From the NCBI GenBank assembly GCA_033964015.1, contig CM066924.1, positions 930,001 through 994,000 on the forward strand: DNA of 64,000 nt, written 5' to 3'. Both the position numbers and the translations under genes were made by a program. This document shows, one piece after another, positions 11,251-23,748 of the stretch (position 1 is its first letter; every line of letters starts with the position of its first letter). The notes under the pieces were generated by a model. The model was not told the DNA's origin. It did no database searches and saw only the letters and a program-made list of their open reading frames with translations. The stretch comes from Scolanthus callimorphus (taxonomy: Eukaryota > Cnidaria > Anthozoa > Actiniaria > Edwardsiidae).

Positions 11251-12582
11251 TAAGGCTACATTCATATGTATACTACAGGGAGGGGGGGGGGGGGGGCAGA
11301 GGATTTTGAGGGGGATCTCAAATTTCCGAACTGGAAAATGGGGGATGTCAAGTTCTTTTCATACATGAAGGGGGGGATGCATATTTTTGTTGAGGTATAT
11401 ATACATTTAAGACAAGTTGTGCAGTTTGATAGTAAATGAAGGAAGGCTCAATTGTTGAACACGAGTTTGAATCTCCTGAAGAAACATCACTTGCACTACT
11501 ATTCTCGTGTATTTACCCTCTTTCGGCTGATATGTTGAAAAAAGCTGCGCGCCTTAAAAAAATCGTAAAGGCCTTCTTGTTATACCACAATTCCTCGAGG
11601 GTCCTCTTCAGTGACTTTTGTCTGCCAGACAAAAACGCCTTCGGACTTTTGATTAATACTCTTGTAGCTTCATTGTCAAAATTGCAGCGCGCCCGCGCGC
11701 ACAACGGAATAACAAACCAAACAAGCAAATACAAATAAATGATACTCATCCTATGTAGTAATATAAGGTTCCCATCGAGGAGCGCACCAGTTGGTAGAAA
11801 GTCACTACACCAAAAGATACAGACTAATATGAAAAATCCGCGAACGAGGTATTTTGCCAGTGGATCCTGATAACGGACCTGTCAACCAGTTGAACTGAGA
11901 AAAATATATAATGAAAGGTCGACGAACAGCTTAAACGATGATTATTAATACGATATTTCAATCGGCCATTACGATCTTCTTCAGGTTTTGAATGGAGATA
12001 TTTACATTGCATGCTGGATATAAATAAAATACGGTCACATTTAAAAAAAAGAAAAATACATATATACGGTGCTTGAGAAGTGACAGATAAAGATAAAATA
12101 ATATCAAACAAAACTAAGATTAATTACAGCTAAAATTAACAAAACTTTCATCTCTTATGTTAAGACCATTAGGAGTTAGAGTTCGAGCTCTGTTGATGAG
12201 AAAAGCTTCTCTGGCTTTGCGTATAGAGTCGCGGTTAGATTTAAGTTTTTCTAAAGGGATTAAAAGCATGTCAGAGGCATGTGGTTAGCTGTATTTGGAA
12301 GTGGAGGCCACCTAGGATTTTTATTTGCATTTTTACACTTTGTATTTTTTTATCATTGAGCCTTGTTCTACATCTTTTGAAAACGTTTATTGACGCGACC
12401 CTGCATCGACATATAAATTGAAAAAATGTCTCGGGGGGGGGGGGGGGGGGGGGGGTGTTTTTTTCTTTTGACCAAGAGGGGGATTCGTAAAAATATTGGT
12501 GCCTTGGGGGATCTGAAAATTTTGCATTGTCAAAAAAAAATCATCCCCCCCCCCTGTAGTATGCATAATGAATGCAGCCTAA
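11251..12582. mobile_element. G-tract TIR element, 1.33 kb
   Basis: The left TAAGGCTACATTCAT plus TATACTACAGGG (11251-11280) is matched by the inverted CCCCTGTAGTATGCATAATG and onward at 12551-12582. G runs sit just inside the left end (11281-11296) and at 12436-12455, with a C run at 12545-12554. The terminus differs from the 5.4-kb and 14.1-kb elements. A Penelope-like fragment lies within it. Confidence 0.6.
12120..12269 (-). pseudogene. Penelope-like element C-terminal fragment
   Basis: On the - strand this reads SIRKAREAFLINRARTLTPN and continues GLNIRDE before a stop about 11 codons on. This matches the end of the GIY-YIG endonuclease domain of Penelope-like elements (R-E-(S/A)-F-hydrophobic, then N-G-L-N). 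The following non-coding sequence contains CTGAAGAAGATCGTAATGGC, like the repeated control region of this group. No reverse-transcriptase part was seen. Confidence 0.55.
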
Positions 12583-13323
12583 AGTTCGAATTATACGCCA
12601 AAAGAAATAAACTGTTCATAGCCGTAAACTCATCGCTCAGAAGCTATTTGTTTCAACCAAAAACTTATTAAATATTCCATGTTTCATCTGTACAGTCTAT
12701 AAACATTCTCCCAGTTTCTGTGCTTTTATTGTCTAAGTGCCGCCCAAAACATAAGGCGCCCTTGACGTCGCCGATAAAACCAAAATTTAACCAACTTCCC
12801 CCGGTCGGATTTCTACGAAATTTGGATATGCTTTTCCTACATATTTTTTGACAATTAGTACCAAAAATTTCCCATGTTGCAATTTTTTCCAAGGTTCGGG
12901 GATTTTTCGGGCTAATTTGGCCGGACTAATATTATAAAATTATATATATGATATCTGCCTATTCATTTTATTGTATTTGTTGATAACCTACCGAAGAAAC
13001 TGAACACTGTCGTGAGGGTGTTTCATTTAGCGCGCGGGGTTCCTGTTGTACAAAAAAAGTGCGCGAACAATGTGGTCTAATGGCGCGCGAATTCCCTAAT
13101 TTGTTTCATAGTGTGGTTTTGGAAATTTGGGTCAATGGGCTTTAGAAAAGTTTTGGAAATTTTCACTGAGGATTCTGTACGAACCCTGCCTGATATTTAC
13201 TCACATATCAGGTCAGACCCGATCCCTAAAATATCAGATGTTGGATCTCGTTCCTGATTGGCTGACGAACTCAATTGGGATGATAAAAACAATAAATTTA
13301 CCTGTCTTTTTCTTCTTTCTTAG

Positions 13324-13919
13324 ATCTTGCTTTATCCGTACTTCAATGGTGGATTTAAACTTACCATCCTTCATTGAAAGCAAAGAGAATCAAATTCTTA
13401 GTCAGCGTTCTATGGCTATTTTTATTTCCCTCTACCTGACTGGGAACGCAAATATCACAGATGCTATTCTGGCTGGAAATCACTCAAAACACCTTGAAAC
13501 CACATATATGGACTACGGATGGAAGCATACGGCCAGGAAGGCAAAACATATTCTGAAAGCCCTCCGAGGATTTGGTATTGAAAATAAAGCCGATGAAGTT
13601 ATCAGTAAGCCAGAACTAGATCTTGGTGTTTAGGTGGCGAGGCTCTAACAATTGCTAAAGGTTTCTCCCCTGATGGCAAAATCCTTAAAAGGAACTCCAC
13701 AACTCTCATAATTTCAGCTGAGTATGACCCTTTAAGAGACGAGAACTTTTTGTATGCCACACGTTAAGAAAAGCCGGAGTGGACGTGATACATAAACACT
13801 ATATGTCATTTCATACATTTGCTGTTGTGACATCAATTCCCGGGCAAATGTGGACCAAAGAAGGCGTTGAAGCATTTGAAGATATAGTTAGTTTTATAAA
13901 GAAAGTATCCAAAGGCTGA
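13324..13919 (+). pseudogene. AADAC-like exon 5 (catalytic Asp and His)
   Basis: Starts ILLYPYF right after TTTCTTAG; the following MVDLNLPSF, typical of the family, is in another frame. One frame then stays open to ELDLGV and a TAG at 13631. SAEYDPLRDENFLYATR re-opens in a different frame and stops at TAA. RKAGVDVIHKHYMSFHTF then continues in a third frame to the natural TGA at 13917-13919. This gives three visible breaks. Asp of DPLRD and His of SFHTF are the expected triad members. Confidence 0.8.
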
Positions 13920-14080
13920 ATACAGCATTGGCATTGGGGACACCAATTCAACATTTTTATTCAACACTTTTGGCTCATGGACAATTCAAGCTATAAGCGC
14001 GCGCTCTTCTTTAATTCAGAAATGTCCAAGCCGTGTCCCACAACTACCAGAATGCAGCGCGCACTTTTTAACAGTTTAGG

Positions 14081-14930
14081 TAGGGACCGGTCATTATTTA
14101 TCGCCCGGGGGGGGGGGGGGGGGGGGGGGGCAGAGGATTTTTTGGGGATCACTTCATTTTGGGGCGAGCGAAAGGGGGATCTCTCAAACCTGAAGTCCTG
14201 AAAGGGGGAACCACAAGAATTGTCTAAGTAGTTATTCCAGCAACTTCTCTATCATTTGCATTTTTCTACCTCACTTCACTCAATTACATAAAAAAAATTC
14301 GGCGCGCTTCGCGCACATAAAGGAATATCATGTATAGTCCTTTGGCAACTCGCGCAACGAAGACACTACCTTCGCACGTTTACAAGAACAACTGTATCTT
14401 GGCGAGGAAAAACAAACTCTACCAACATGTACCAAAATTGCCCTGCAGGGATAGGCCTGGCGGGCAGTCACTTTGTTCGAAAGAGGATTAAGCGTGTGTT
14501 CGACGTTACAGGCATAGAAATTCGTCATTGGGCCGCGCTTCACGCAAATGAATAATAATGATTTCGGCGCGCAGTTGCGCGCATGAATAATAAAAACTAC
14601 AGGGTTTGTTACTATACATAAAAAAAAAACGAATGTTCATCTACATTTTTTTTTTGTGAAAGTGCTTTTAACAATGAAAAAGTGCTTTTATCAATGAAAT
14701 GGCTTGCTGAAATGCGTTATGAAATTCGGGCAACGAAAGAATAATGTGATTCCTCTATCGTAAACTGTCTTCTACTAGGTCAAATAGGGGGGGGGGATCC
14801 CGAAAACGTTTAAACTGCTCTGAGGGGGGATCACTTAATCATTGTACTTATAGAGGGAGGATCACTGCATTTTGACCTGTATTACCCAAATCCTCTGACT
14901 CCCCCCAGGCGATAAATAATGGTCCCCTTA
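14081..14930. mobile_element. G-tract TIR element, 0.85 kb
   Basis: TAGGGACCGGTCATTATTTA (14081-14100) followed by a G run (14106-14130) and CAGAGGATTTT is mirrored at the right end, which reads AATCCTCTGACTCCCCCC and then CGATAAATAATGGTCCCC. Internal AGGGGGATC motifs recur near both ends. It is the best-preserved member of the G-tract family in this window. Confidence 0.75.
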
Positions 14931-17900
14931 TTCGCAAATGTCCCACATAACCGACATGCAGCGCGTGCGTTAAGCTGGAATCGTCCATTCAGCAATTTCT
15001 TCATGAACAAGCTTCCATGTTGAACGGCGTGTTTGAATCATGTTCAATAGGTTGAACGGTTTTAACATTCGTGAAAAAGATCTGTGTTCTCGTCGTGTAA
15101 AATGGGATTCTGATTGAAAATACTGAGTACATGTTTCTGGAAAAATATATATTGTTGTTCACCGGTTGGTAGTCCGTAGGAAAAATCAGACCAGAATGGG
15201 AATTTCCTACGTAACTTCTTTTGCATTTTTAATTAGGTATAAGAAGGGCCGGCTTTTTGCTTGGCAGGGCTTACAAATTAAAACTTTGATGAAAACAGCG
15301 CGCACAAATTTTCCTATCAGAGATAGCAAAATCCGTCCGGGCGTGCTCGCTCCAAGAACCAATCATAGCACAATATAAATATGGTGTTCTTTTACAAACA
15401 TAACTTTATTTTCTAAAGGAGTGGCTTCCTTTTCTACACATTCTATTCTAAATTTACTACTTGACGTTTCTTATTTTACAATATTTCTTAGGTTTTTGAG
15501 GACTTTGTACAACTTATTATAATATTAAATAATCCATTCTTGGCATCTTTACAACATATCTACAAAGCAATAAAAATCTTTAGTTCTTCGTTTTCCATAG
15601 CCTTGCATATCATTGCAATGAACATTTCAATCGTTCAATAACTTGTCTTGAATTATTATCACACGGGAGCGCTTCCTCAAGTTCAATATTCATTGCCTTT
15701 CTTACAGTTTCCATATATAATAGTTCGGCATCGTATCGGTGTTCAGATTTCAAATTTCATGTGCGACATCTACGTTCCAGAACAATATTCGTTCATCAAA
15801 ACTCAATTTTCCCGCGGCGGGGACTCCATCGACGGCAGTACAGTATATGATCTCATCTATATTTGATTCATTCCACTCTGTCTCACTACGTAGAAGATGA
15901 AGTCGACATAAGACTTTGCCGGCTGTTATTCAGTTCGTCTCCGATATTTTCGCAAGCGACGCCTATTTCTCTAGGGGCGGCGCCCTTCGATTTCTTTCGG
16001 AGCTCCCTGCGCGAAGCCTACTGATTCTTCTTTCTTGCTGCGCATCGTCTCTTCCCGCTGACGATCTTCGGCGTCGAAGACTGAGTGATCTCACCACTCG
16101 ACTTGTGCTTCGCTTAATAATTTGAATCCCATTAATCCTGAAACACCAAAGAGAAACGTATTCTATTAACTACTACAGTGTTGGACGCCATTGAACTCTG
16201 AACGATACTATAAACCGATTTTACTTTCATTTTGATTTTTCCTGTGGAATTGTTTTCTTCTTATTTTCGTTGATTTAAGAACACTTCATTTGGAACCTCA
16301 CTTTCTTTCTTTTCCTTCTTTTTCTAAATAATATTTTAATTAGGATTATACATATGGGTTTAGCTGCATCACTGAAATTGGACCCGTGAATAGAAATAAA
16401 TCCTTTCTCTTCCTTCATATACCATTGTAATAAGAATTATTTCTTCATTCCTACAATAAGGGACAATGAAATGCACTCACGCTTTTCCTATCATAATTCA
16501 TGCTATTTTTCCTCTCTTTGTTCTCGTTTTGTTAGACACATGGCCGCTCTCAAAGTTCTCCCCTCCTCTTATTTTGTCATTTCATTTTCATGAACAGTTA
16601 AAATAAGCTAACTTTTTACTAGAAAGAACATATATAGTATAGTTCTTTTAAATGTGTTCATGGTAATAGGGAAAACAATGCATGCATATTTTTTTTTGTC
16701 CGTTTTGTATCAAGTCTGCATTTGAGATAATGAACAGCTAAAAAGGCAAAAGAAAGTGAGAGAAAATTAGAATGAAAATGGCTAAATAATAGAATACACA
16801 GCCACTTATATGATTCAGAATAAATACTTATGCCTTTCTGAAGTAAGGGAGTTGCAAATTAGTGGCAGGGTATTCTATAAGTGGAAAATTATTGGAAAAA
16901 TTATTGCAATACTTTCTCACCTAGCATAAACTCAATGTCCTTGACACCGCATCTTACTGAGACAATTGAACTATGCATATCACCAAATTTTCACCAAGTT
17001 TTCCCTTATCCTGGAAGTTTTTCGAATCCTCTATGTTAATGTATTTACTTCAGAACTACTGTGTTTTTTTTATTTTCCGTGGTTAATATAGTTTTACTAA
17101 AGAAAAACATACGTGACAATCATCTTGGCATTGACACCTCTAAATAATCATCACTGTTTTTTAGGCATGATTTGCATCCCGTATTTATCCGTGACCTTGC
17201 TTTAGTAAAGGTGATTGTGTTACCCCGTAAATATTGCGTTCACATTAGGTGACTGTAATTAAGAACTTAAAAAATACTGAAATGTTTCCATGCACCATTT
17301 GAAATTGATTGCTATTTTGCCAGTAATATCGCACTATAAATAATGCTTTTCTATGGATCGTGACTTTAATTGGTAACGCAAGGTCACGCGTTATTATGAG
17401 ATTGCGTTATAAGTCCCAAAACAGGACGTGATATTCGAATTCAGCGAATTTGCATATCGGAAAACCCCTACTAGTAATGTTTTCGAAAATGGCAAAACAG
17501 GCAAAACCTGTATTTCAGTTCTGAAATTCGATAAAGTCTACTCTTGTGCAATTCAGTGTATCCGAATGTTCTGGTATAAAAAGATTAATTCAGAAAAACG
17601 TGAGGCCGTGTTTTACTTTGTAAACAGAAAATTCAACATGTCTTTCGAGACACCGGAGCGAAAGGACATATTCGAGCTGGATCATTTTCCGTTAAGAAAA
17701 ACGCCATTAAGCTTAGCTAGCCGTGAATCCAATTTTACCCTGACTCCTTATTTAGAACCTATTAAAATGTTTCTGTAGTGGCTAGTGCTAAGCAAAACGG
17801 GAGTAAATAAATTTTAAACTATTAGTATCAAATTCAGTTATGGCTGAAGTGTATAGCTGCGAGCCTCTCTTACCTGATTCTTACCCTGATTAAATGTTGT

Positions 17901-18999
17901 TTTCCTTGTAGGGATATAAAATATGATCAAGAAACTTGTTTATCCGTATTGTTTCAGCTCTGACTTTGACTTCTCTCTTAAACTTTTTAAAGCAAAACCG
18001 AAAGCCGGGCGCTTTATAGTACAAATTCAAAAGACTAGTTACGTCACCAATATTATAAATTGCTAGAAATAGATTAACAAGCGTCACGAACTTTGTTCTA
18101 CAACACTTCCGGTTTTTTGTTTCGGCCAATCAACGCTCGGCTTTTATTTCTTTGAAAGGGTTTGTCGATTATCTGTCGATGACTCACCTCGATGCTTGAA
18201 TCCTATTGGTTGAAAATGCACGATGTTTGTATTTTTTGAGAAGCATCTCTCAATGTAGCAATTTTTCTGTGAAACTAAGGAAAGATTATTGTAGTAGTGT
18301 GCTTTTGGAAACAAGTCCTAATTTACTCCATAAATGACCATAAATGGACTAACTCTTGGAGAATTTGTTTTTTTTTAAAGGAAAAGCTGAAATCTTTAAT
18401 ATACTCCCCAATCTGTGGCGAGCCTTTTGAGCTTTAAATGGTAGCTGTTTTAGTACAATTCAAAGCCATGAGTTTTTTAGTCAAAGACACTTTGAAATTC
18501 GCAGTTTGCTTGTTTATTTGTCCGTTGCGCTTGTGTTGTTTTTTAAGTGCGTGTGAAAATTAGGAAGGAAATAAGCACCGCCTATTTATCCTAACATATA
18601 ACTCTTCCGTTTTGTTCCGACAAAACGGCTTGCGTGATGCCGCGCTGAGGTTGTTTATTTACAAATGATTTATAAAATAAACATAAAGATTTAGGTCAAG
18701 GCAAGCGATGACGAACCAGACTGCGCCTTACAATTTTTAATATCAAACGAGTCTGAGCTACTATAGCTAGCCTGTTATTTTCCCGGTATTTTATAATGCA
18801 TAAATGATTCATAAGTGGCAGGTGCTGGAATAACGGAATATGAAATTAAGTCTATCTGAGCTTAGATTTCGACGCTTCTGGTATGCGTAGATTTCTCAGT
18901 TGGTAATACTTCTCGTTATTTCACATGTAATTTTTTTTATTTTAGCAAAATTCCGCTTTGATCACGACCAACTGGACCAGGGTATACAATTTGAACTGT
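14931..18999. other. No recognisable gene (about 4 kb)
   Basis: Apparently unique AT-rich sequence. The longest open frame (17428-17778, +, 116 codons) matches no family I know, lacks splice or codon support and may be chance. No SINE, TIR element or RNA gene was seen. Confidence 0.4.
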
Positions 19000-19249
19000 A
19001 TGTCCGTAGGGAAGAGGTCAAACACTTGTACTCGAATGGTGCCCAATTTGTTCAGGGGAGGTGGTGGGTACCGGCATCTACCCCCTTAGGTACCCAATAC
19101 CCCTTTTTCATGATCTAGGGGTACCTTTTTTATTGCACATATGGACTCCTCTCGCTGCGAGGAAAGCGTTGGGCATACCCTTTTTAATATCTATTTTATT
19201 TAAGGAGATACTTGCTCTAAAATTCAGCTCTGAGAGGTAGTGGCTCCGG

Positions 19250-19470
19250 CACCTAACCCCCCCCCCCCCAAAAAAAAAAAAAAAAAAAATTGGGCACCCA
19301 CAGAAGACTACGGATGTTTTGACCTCTCCCCTTAGTTAGGTATAAAAATCCGAGGAGTTGGGATCTCTGATAGGGTCAGGCTTTTGACGGAACTCGGCGG
19401 TACATCCCTACCCCCAAAAATCAGTGGACCAGTGGAGTACCCCCCCCCCCCCCCCCCCCCCCCCCCCACC
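19250..19470. repeat. Homopolymer cluster (C, A, C runs)
   Basis: C and A runs at 19256-19289 and a C run of about 26 at 19441-19467, with GGTACC/CCCC-rich sequence between. This is probably part of a decayed G-tract element, but I could not define inverted ends. Confidence 0.6.
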
Positions 19471-20667
19471 CCCGTTCTTCTCGCAAAAGACGAAGATGAG
19501 CCGACTTCTGTTTTTTTTTTGACAGGACAATCTCACGTACTCACAAAGGTAAAACACAACGTAAGGAGTTTGCGAAGTAATTTCCCGAAATCAAGGAAAC
19601 CGACAAGCAACATTTCCGCTTTCCGAACTCGAGGGATCGTGCCGCGATACAATCGCTTGTTTAGGAGCTACAAACAAGTCAAAGCTAACATGAAAAGACT
19701 ACACATCTTCGCGCACCAGGGACCCCCCTCACCTTTCCCCTCTTTCCCCTGGGGGGAGGTGAGGTGAGGACCCTGGCGCGCGAGGATGAACGATACAGAA
19801 AAGGCATCCTTTTCCGTCGTCTGTCAAGATTCTGTTATCATGCACCTGGAATAAATATCAATACTCTTCTGCGCCTTATTTTCTGCCCTCCGGCCCCCTC
19901 CCCCTCCCTGGGGAATCTCTGGCGTATTAAATGACACAAAAGACGTATAAGGGTTTAATCAATCTTCGATATTTCGCGATATGTATTTCAGTGACAAGTG
20001 AATCTTGATCATGAGAACGCTTTTCCTGTAGTATATCTATGATTTTGACTTGCTCGCACAGCTCCAAGTAAGCGATCATGGAGGCGTTAAGTACTCTCTA
20101 AGTGCATCACTCTGTCGCGTACACAGGAACGTTTGACTCGTATTCCGGAGTGTAATAAACCTGTGGGCGGTGTTACGATACGAGGGATAATTTAGGTAGC
20201 TTAATGCAGTAAAATTCACAATAAATGAACAAAATAATTAGGATTGTTAAATAACCTTTCAACTGCTAGATAAGTAAACGTTGGAGTGATTTCGTGTTAC
20301 TCACTACTTTCGGTTTCTGATTGGCTATGTCACATAGCCCCTTTAAAACAAGGGAAGTGTAGATCCCCGACTCGGATTTACCACCAGGAGGTTGCTGTCA
20401 GTTGAAAATACTGGCATCGGACCGCGAAACACGCTTCCCTTTTTCCCTTTGACGTTGTTCAGCCGGGATTGAGCAAGTCGGAATTGAATTCCAGCTGAGT
20501 TTTAAAGCTTCTCCGATCAGATGACGCAGTTCATTTCCTACTGAAAAGGGACATGAAAGAAGAAAGAATAACTGTACACAGAACGTGCTGACGGTTTGAT
20601 AAAAAAACGAAGAAAGAAAGAGAGAGAATGCGAGAAAGAATGGAAAGAAGGAAATAATGCACTGTAA

Positions 20668-20726
20668 GAAAATCATACGCAAATAAACCACCACTTAAAG
20701 TGGTGGTTTATTTGCGTATGATTTTC
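20668..20726. repeat. Perfect 59-bp palindrome
   Basis: Two 29-base arms, starting GAAAATCATACGCAAATAAA and ending with its complement, meet at a single central base (20697) with no spacer. The arms show no mismatch by eye. Flanking bases do not continue the symmetry. Confidence 0.95.
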
Positions 20727-22189
20727 ATCCGAGCCGTGAGGGTAGCCCGAATTTCGGCCGTCCCTTCGCTGAGAGAAAAAGTAAGAACTTGGTCACCCTG
20801 GTTCCTGAGAATATGCTTATGTTGTTATGTCGCAAGTGTGCACCAGGCTTTAGCAACAATTGTGTCGTGTCTTTACTGGAAGGGTAACACAACACCATGC
20901 GTGACACACAGGGAGCCCGCATTTCCTGTGGCACGGTCGTCACAGTACTGTGAATGAAACCGACAAGTAACTTGGGCATCCGTTCAAGCAGCACGGTAAT
21001 CGAATCACTACATGAGATAACCTACACAAAAGTGTGACACACGTCCTGTCACGCAAGTCATGTGACTGGACACGTAACGCTCAAATGATCTTGTAACTGT
21101 CACACCCTTTCCGGTTGAATGTCACTTGGCACACACTTCTGCTAGCTCACAACGCTCTCGCGGAACGAAACGGGAAAATTCATGAAACCAGTTAACGTAC
21201 GCCGGAGTATTGCAAGGGGGACTTATTGCAAGGGGAACTTTTGAGGTAAGATACTAAGTTTTCTAAAATTCATTGATTGTATTTTTCTTTCTCAGCAACA
21301 TTTGAGACTATTCTTGGAAACGCCTTCGCGAAAATAGCTCGAGTCAGTACACCGCAAGAGACCCACAAGAACGTATAAAAATAAGAATGTCACATCAAAG
21401 TAAAAATATATTATAAAAGAGTATTTAAAGTTCTTTTGAATGTGCGAAAATAGCAACTTAATTTTATATACATTGCCCTGCGGTGCAAAACGGTGTCACT
21501 TTGAAAACAGTGTGACATATAAAAAGGCAAATGACATGAAATGAGTTACTGGTAATGCGGCGACTTTATATAGCTCACATCGAGTTGTCACGACCAGGCT
21601 TTCGCAAAGCGTTTCTCAGTTGGTATATACAGTACACTCTCGGTTGAAAAATAACCACGTTTCATCCGTCTTGAGTTTATTTTCGTTTTTGGAGTTTCAT
21701 TCTATCTGCATGTTTCGACAAGTCACTCTATAGAAACGTGACCTATTTTCAAGCACACGTAAGAGGCTCTTGACAATTTTCAATCAAAAATAAAAGGCTT
21801 GTTTGATACAAACAAGTCAATTATAATTTTTTTCTGTCTAAGAGTGTCTTGTCTGCATTCAAATTCGAAGGAGTGTGTTACAAGACAGGTAAATTTGCAA
21901 TTGGAAGATACACGGAAGAAAATTCTTTTGCAGTGACGAGTGACCTCAATGCCAAGGTTTTCCATGGTCTGACGAATTTCCCAGAAAGAGACTGTTCTTG
22001 CGCCAAACTTCTTTGTTAAAAACAAAGAGTTCTTTGAGAAAAATCTAGTTGATCGCATAAATAACGACGTGTCTTTTCTTGACCAGCTTGATCGTCTGTT
22101 AAAATACTTGAATATATTTTAATTGAGCAATTTTAATTATGCCAATAAAAATTATCCGAACCAACTAATGTAAATTTGAAAGTTGTTAA

Positions 22190-22429
22190 TACCATTCGCG
22201 TTCAACCCTGAAGCTTGACGATTTTTTCGCGTAGGTTTACGTTTCAAACGTGCACGTTTTGTCGAGAAGTAGTCGCGTTTCTCGCACTCTGATTGGCTGA
22301 AAAATAACGGTCAAAACAACAGCCAATCAGCGAGCGAGACACGCGATAACTTCTCGACAAAACGTGCACGTTTGAAACGTAAAACTACGCGAAAAAATCG
22401 TCAAGCTTCAGGGTTGAACGCAAATGGTA
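22190..22429. mobile_element. 240-bp foldback MITE
   Basis: Almost fully self-complementary: the left TACCATTCGCGTTCAACCCT and right GGGTTGAACGCAAATGGTA ends pair. Inner arms GTTTCAAACGTGCACGTTTT and CTGATTGGCTG / CAGCCAATCAG also pair. Confidence 0.85.
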
Positions 22430-22483
22430 GTATAGAGTAAAGACCATATATATAGACTATATATATTTAAGCATTAGAGGCAC

Positions 22484-22570
22484 AACTTTCTATGACTTTA
22501 TCGGCACAATAGAGCACGCGTGATGTTGGGAGAGACACGCCGAGAACGTTGTAAAATCACGAGCCGCAGG
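22484..22570. mobile_element. Partial copy of the 10.1/56.2-kb foldback MITE
   Basis: AACTTTCTATGACTTTATCG followed by GCACAATAGAGCACGCGTGA matches the left half of the other copies. The right inverted arm is missing. Confidence 0.75.
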
Positions 22571-22751
22571 CGAGATTACGGGTGGCGTTGTTTATGGGCA
22601 ACTTAAAAGGAGGGAGGGAAGGGTACTCCAGTGGCAGATCTCTCTATTTTGGTCACCCCGTGTACGCATGAAACCGCTAGCTAAACGTGGCGACCTTTGC
22701 GTCGGCAACAATGTCGTCTGTAATCATATCAAGTCGAAAGTCCTGTTCGTT

Positions 22752-22956
22752 TCCAGGGTGTTCTGGGTAATTTTCAAGATGGCGGGTTACTCGGAAGACT
22801 CTTGCTGGGGCCAGACCGCCTAAGACAACAACAGCCCGCCATTTCGAATTTTAACTGTTTTTCTTAAGGCGGTCTCCCTGTGGAAAAGCCCCAGCCTTTA
22901 CCAGGGTCTTCTTCCGAGTGACCCGCTATCTTGAAAACTACCCAGAAGACCCTGGG
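22752..22956. repeat. Foldback repeat
   Basis: CCAGGGTGTTCTGGGTAATT at the left pairs, imperfectly, with AACTACCCAGAAGACCCTGG at the right. Inner segments around CGGAAGACTC and GGGCGGTCT-like blocks also pair. The terminal AATTACCCAGAAGACCCTGG is repeated directly just outside (about 22962-22981). Confidence 0.7.
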
Positions 22957-23619
22957 ATTGAAAATTACCCAGAAGACCCTGGGAACGAGGTTAATCGAGT
23001 GTTTTTCGAATCAGCGCGGGCTGCCTGTGGTATTTTTACAATCTCGATCCATTTTCTTGATATGCTGTGAAAATCTCAAACTGCTCGCAAAAGACATTGC
23101 ACTTATGTCACTAATTTCTTGCAAATGAGGAAGAATGATGTTGCCCGAAGTTGAAACTATGGAACATTGTTGCGCGCAGCAAGAAGTTTCTGACGGAGTT
23201 CTCACAATGTCGCCTTGTTTACTGTAGCAAAAACCAGCATTCGTCTCCAGTCTACTCCTCTGGTCAGCTCCCGTCACACAATGCGGTTTTCAAAATGGCG
23301 GCTGGCTAAAGGCTGACCCCGAGTAGCCTGGCAGATTCCTCGGTAATAACTCCGTTAGAAATTTTCAACTCTTTTGGTCGAAATCCTCAACTAACTACAA
23401 AAGCACTATTATCACTCATATCACTCTTCTCATAAGGCATAGACACCAAAAAAGACAAAACACGAAGAATCTGCCAGGCTTCGTGGGCGGGCAGCTTTGC
23501 TTGTGTGACGTCATGGCCTTGACCGTGGTAATTACCAGCCCGCCAGAAGCCTGGGGACGAGGCTAGCAAAAACCGTGGTTTAACTTTGCGTTTCCTGCTC
23601 CGTCAGTCAAACCATCTAA

Positions 23620-23748
23620 GCCAATCAGGTCCTTGCCTTGTTTCGCCTAGTGCAGTCAACTGGCTTCCCTCTGAACTAAACCAGACAACGTCGCGACGGA
23701 AAGCCAGGCGACTGCACTAGGCGAAACAGGGCAAGAATCTGATTGGCT
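23620..23748. repeat. Foldback repeat
   Basis: GCCAATCAG...TTGTTTCGCCTAGTGCAGTC at the left pairs with GACTGCACTAGGCGAAACAG and GATTGGC at the right. It is a short stem-loop-like element of about 129 bp. Confidence 0.75.

Larger units (their letters stand above)
3770..13919 (+). pseudogene. Arylacetamide deacetylase-like (AADAC family) gene, decayed
   Basis: Five exons bounded by GT/AG give a recognisable AADAC-type alpha/beta-hydrolase: 3770-3941, 4356-4588, 5304-5366, 9795-10025 and 13324-13919. Members of this family are ER-anchored serine esterases that hydrolyse arylacetamides and lipid esters. Visible landmarks are an N-terminal hydrophobic anchor, remains of the HGGGW oxyanion motif, the SYR motif, the nucleophile motif GGDSAGG, the acid region YDPLRDE and a C-terminal SFHTF with the likely catalytic His. 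Every exon except the short third one carries at least one frame change or stop, at least seven in total. The nearby retrotransposon frames of 333 and 704 codons are intact, so poor sequence quality is an unlikely explanation. I call it a pseudogene rather than a retrocopy because the introns are retained. Confidence 0.8.

Noticed and set aside
17428..17778. 116-codon ORF
   Set aside because: No family match or neighbouring exon; single open frame of this length is expected by chance in 64 kb.
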